Shown: positions 6,085 to 6,109 of the stretch, piece after piece
Layout: every line of letters begins with the position of its first letter
Position numbering within the stretch: the stretch's first letter is position 1
From: Opitutus sp. GAS368
GTDB taxonomy: Bacteria; Verrucomicrobiota; Verrucomicrobiia; Opitutales; Opitutaceae
Reading direction: 5' to 3'
NCBI GenBank assembly: GCA_945862035.1
Contig: CAMAXB010000188.1
Coordinates: forward strand, 1 to 6,109
Length of the DNA: 6,109 nt
Translations under genes and position numbers: made by a program
The notes under the pieces: generated by a model
Database searches by the model: none
Seen by the model: only the letters and a program-made list of their open reading frames with translations
What the model was told of the DNA's origin: nothing

Positions 6085-6109
6085 GGATCGAATCGCCTGA
6101 AATCAGCGA

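Overview
This is a GC-rich stretch of ordinary bacterial chromosome from a Gram-negative, diderm organism. Lipoprotein-sorting genes (lolC/E-like and lolD) imply an outer membrane. The class II LysS with its 'GGMEIAPAYSEQNDP' segment, and the short periodic intergenic repeats (CACGGAT... and GGAG...), remind me of Verrucomicrobiota, perhaps the Opitutales. That placement is an impression from memory, not a computed assignment.

Left part, minus strand (positions 2382 down to 1): three genes point left in a probable transcription unit. First is a MgtC/SapB-type membrane protein with a DUF4010 domain (2382-1123). Next is lipB, octanoyltransferase (1091-408, GTG start). Last is the first 105 codons of lipA, lipoyl synthase (316-1, running off the window). 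LipB loads octanoate from acyl carrier protein onto lipoyl domains and LipA inserts the two sulfurs, so the pair makes up the de novo lipoylation pathway. The membrane protein has no evident link to it.

Middle: a 101-bp divergent spacer (2383-2483) carries a perfect 12-bp palindrome and an 8-bp direct repeat spaced by 22 bp.

Right part, plus strand: lysS (lysyl-tRNA synthetase, 2484-3953), then an 81-bp periodic inverted repeat (3957-4037), then a LolC/LolE-type permease (4040-5278) overlapping lolD (5271-5927) by 8 bp. The permease and ATPase should form the inner-membrane ABC machine that releases lipoproteins to the periplasmic carrier LolA.

The final 182 bp (5928-6109) hold no gene that I can support. 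They contain a GGAG repeat with 9-bp period and two strong hairpins. I see no mobile element, tRNA, rRNA, CRISPR array or novel defence-type system. The least explained signals are the structured intergenic repeats, especially the one that abuts the permease start codon.
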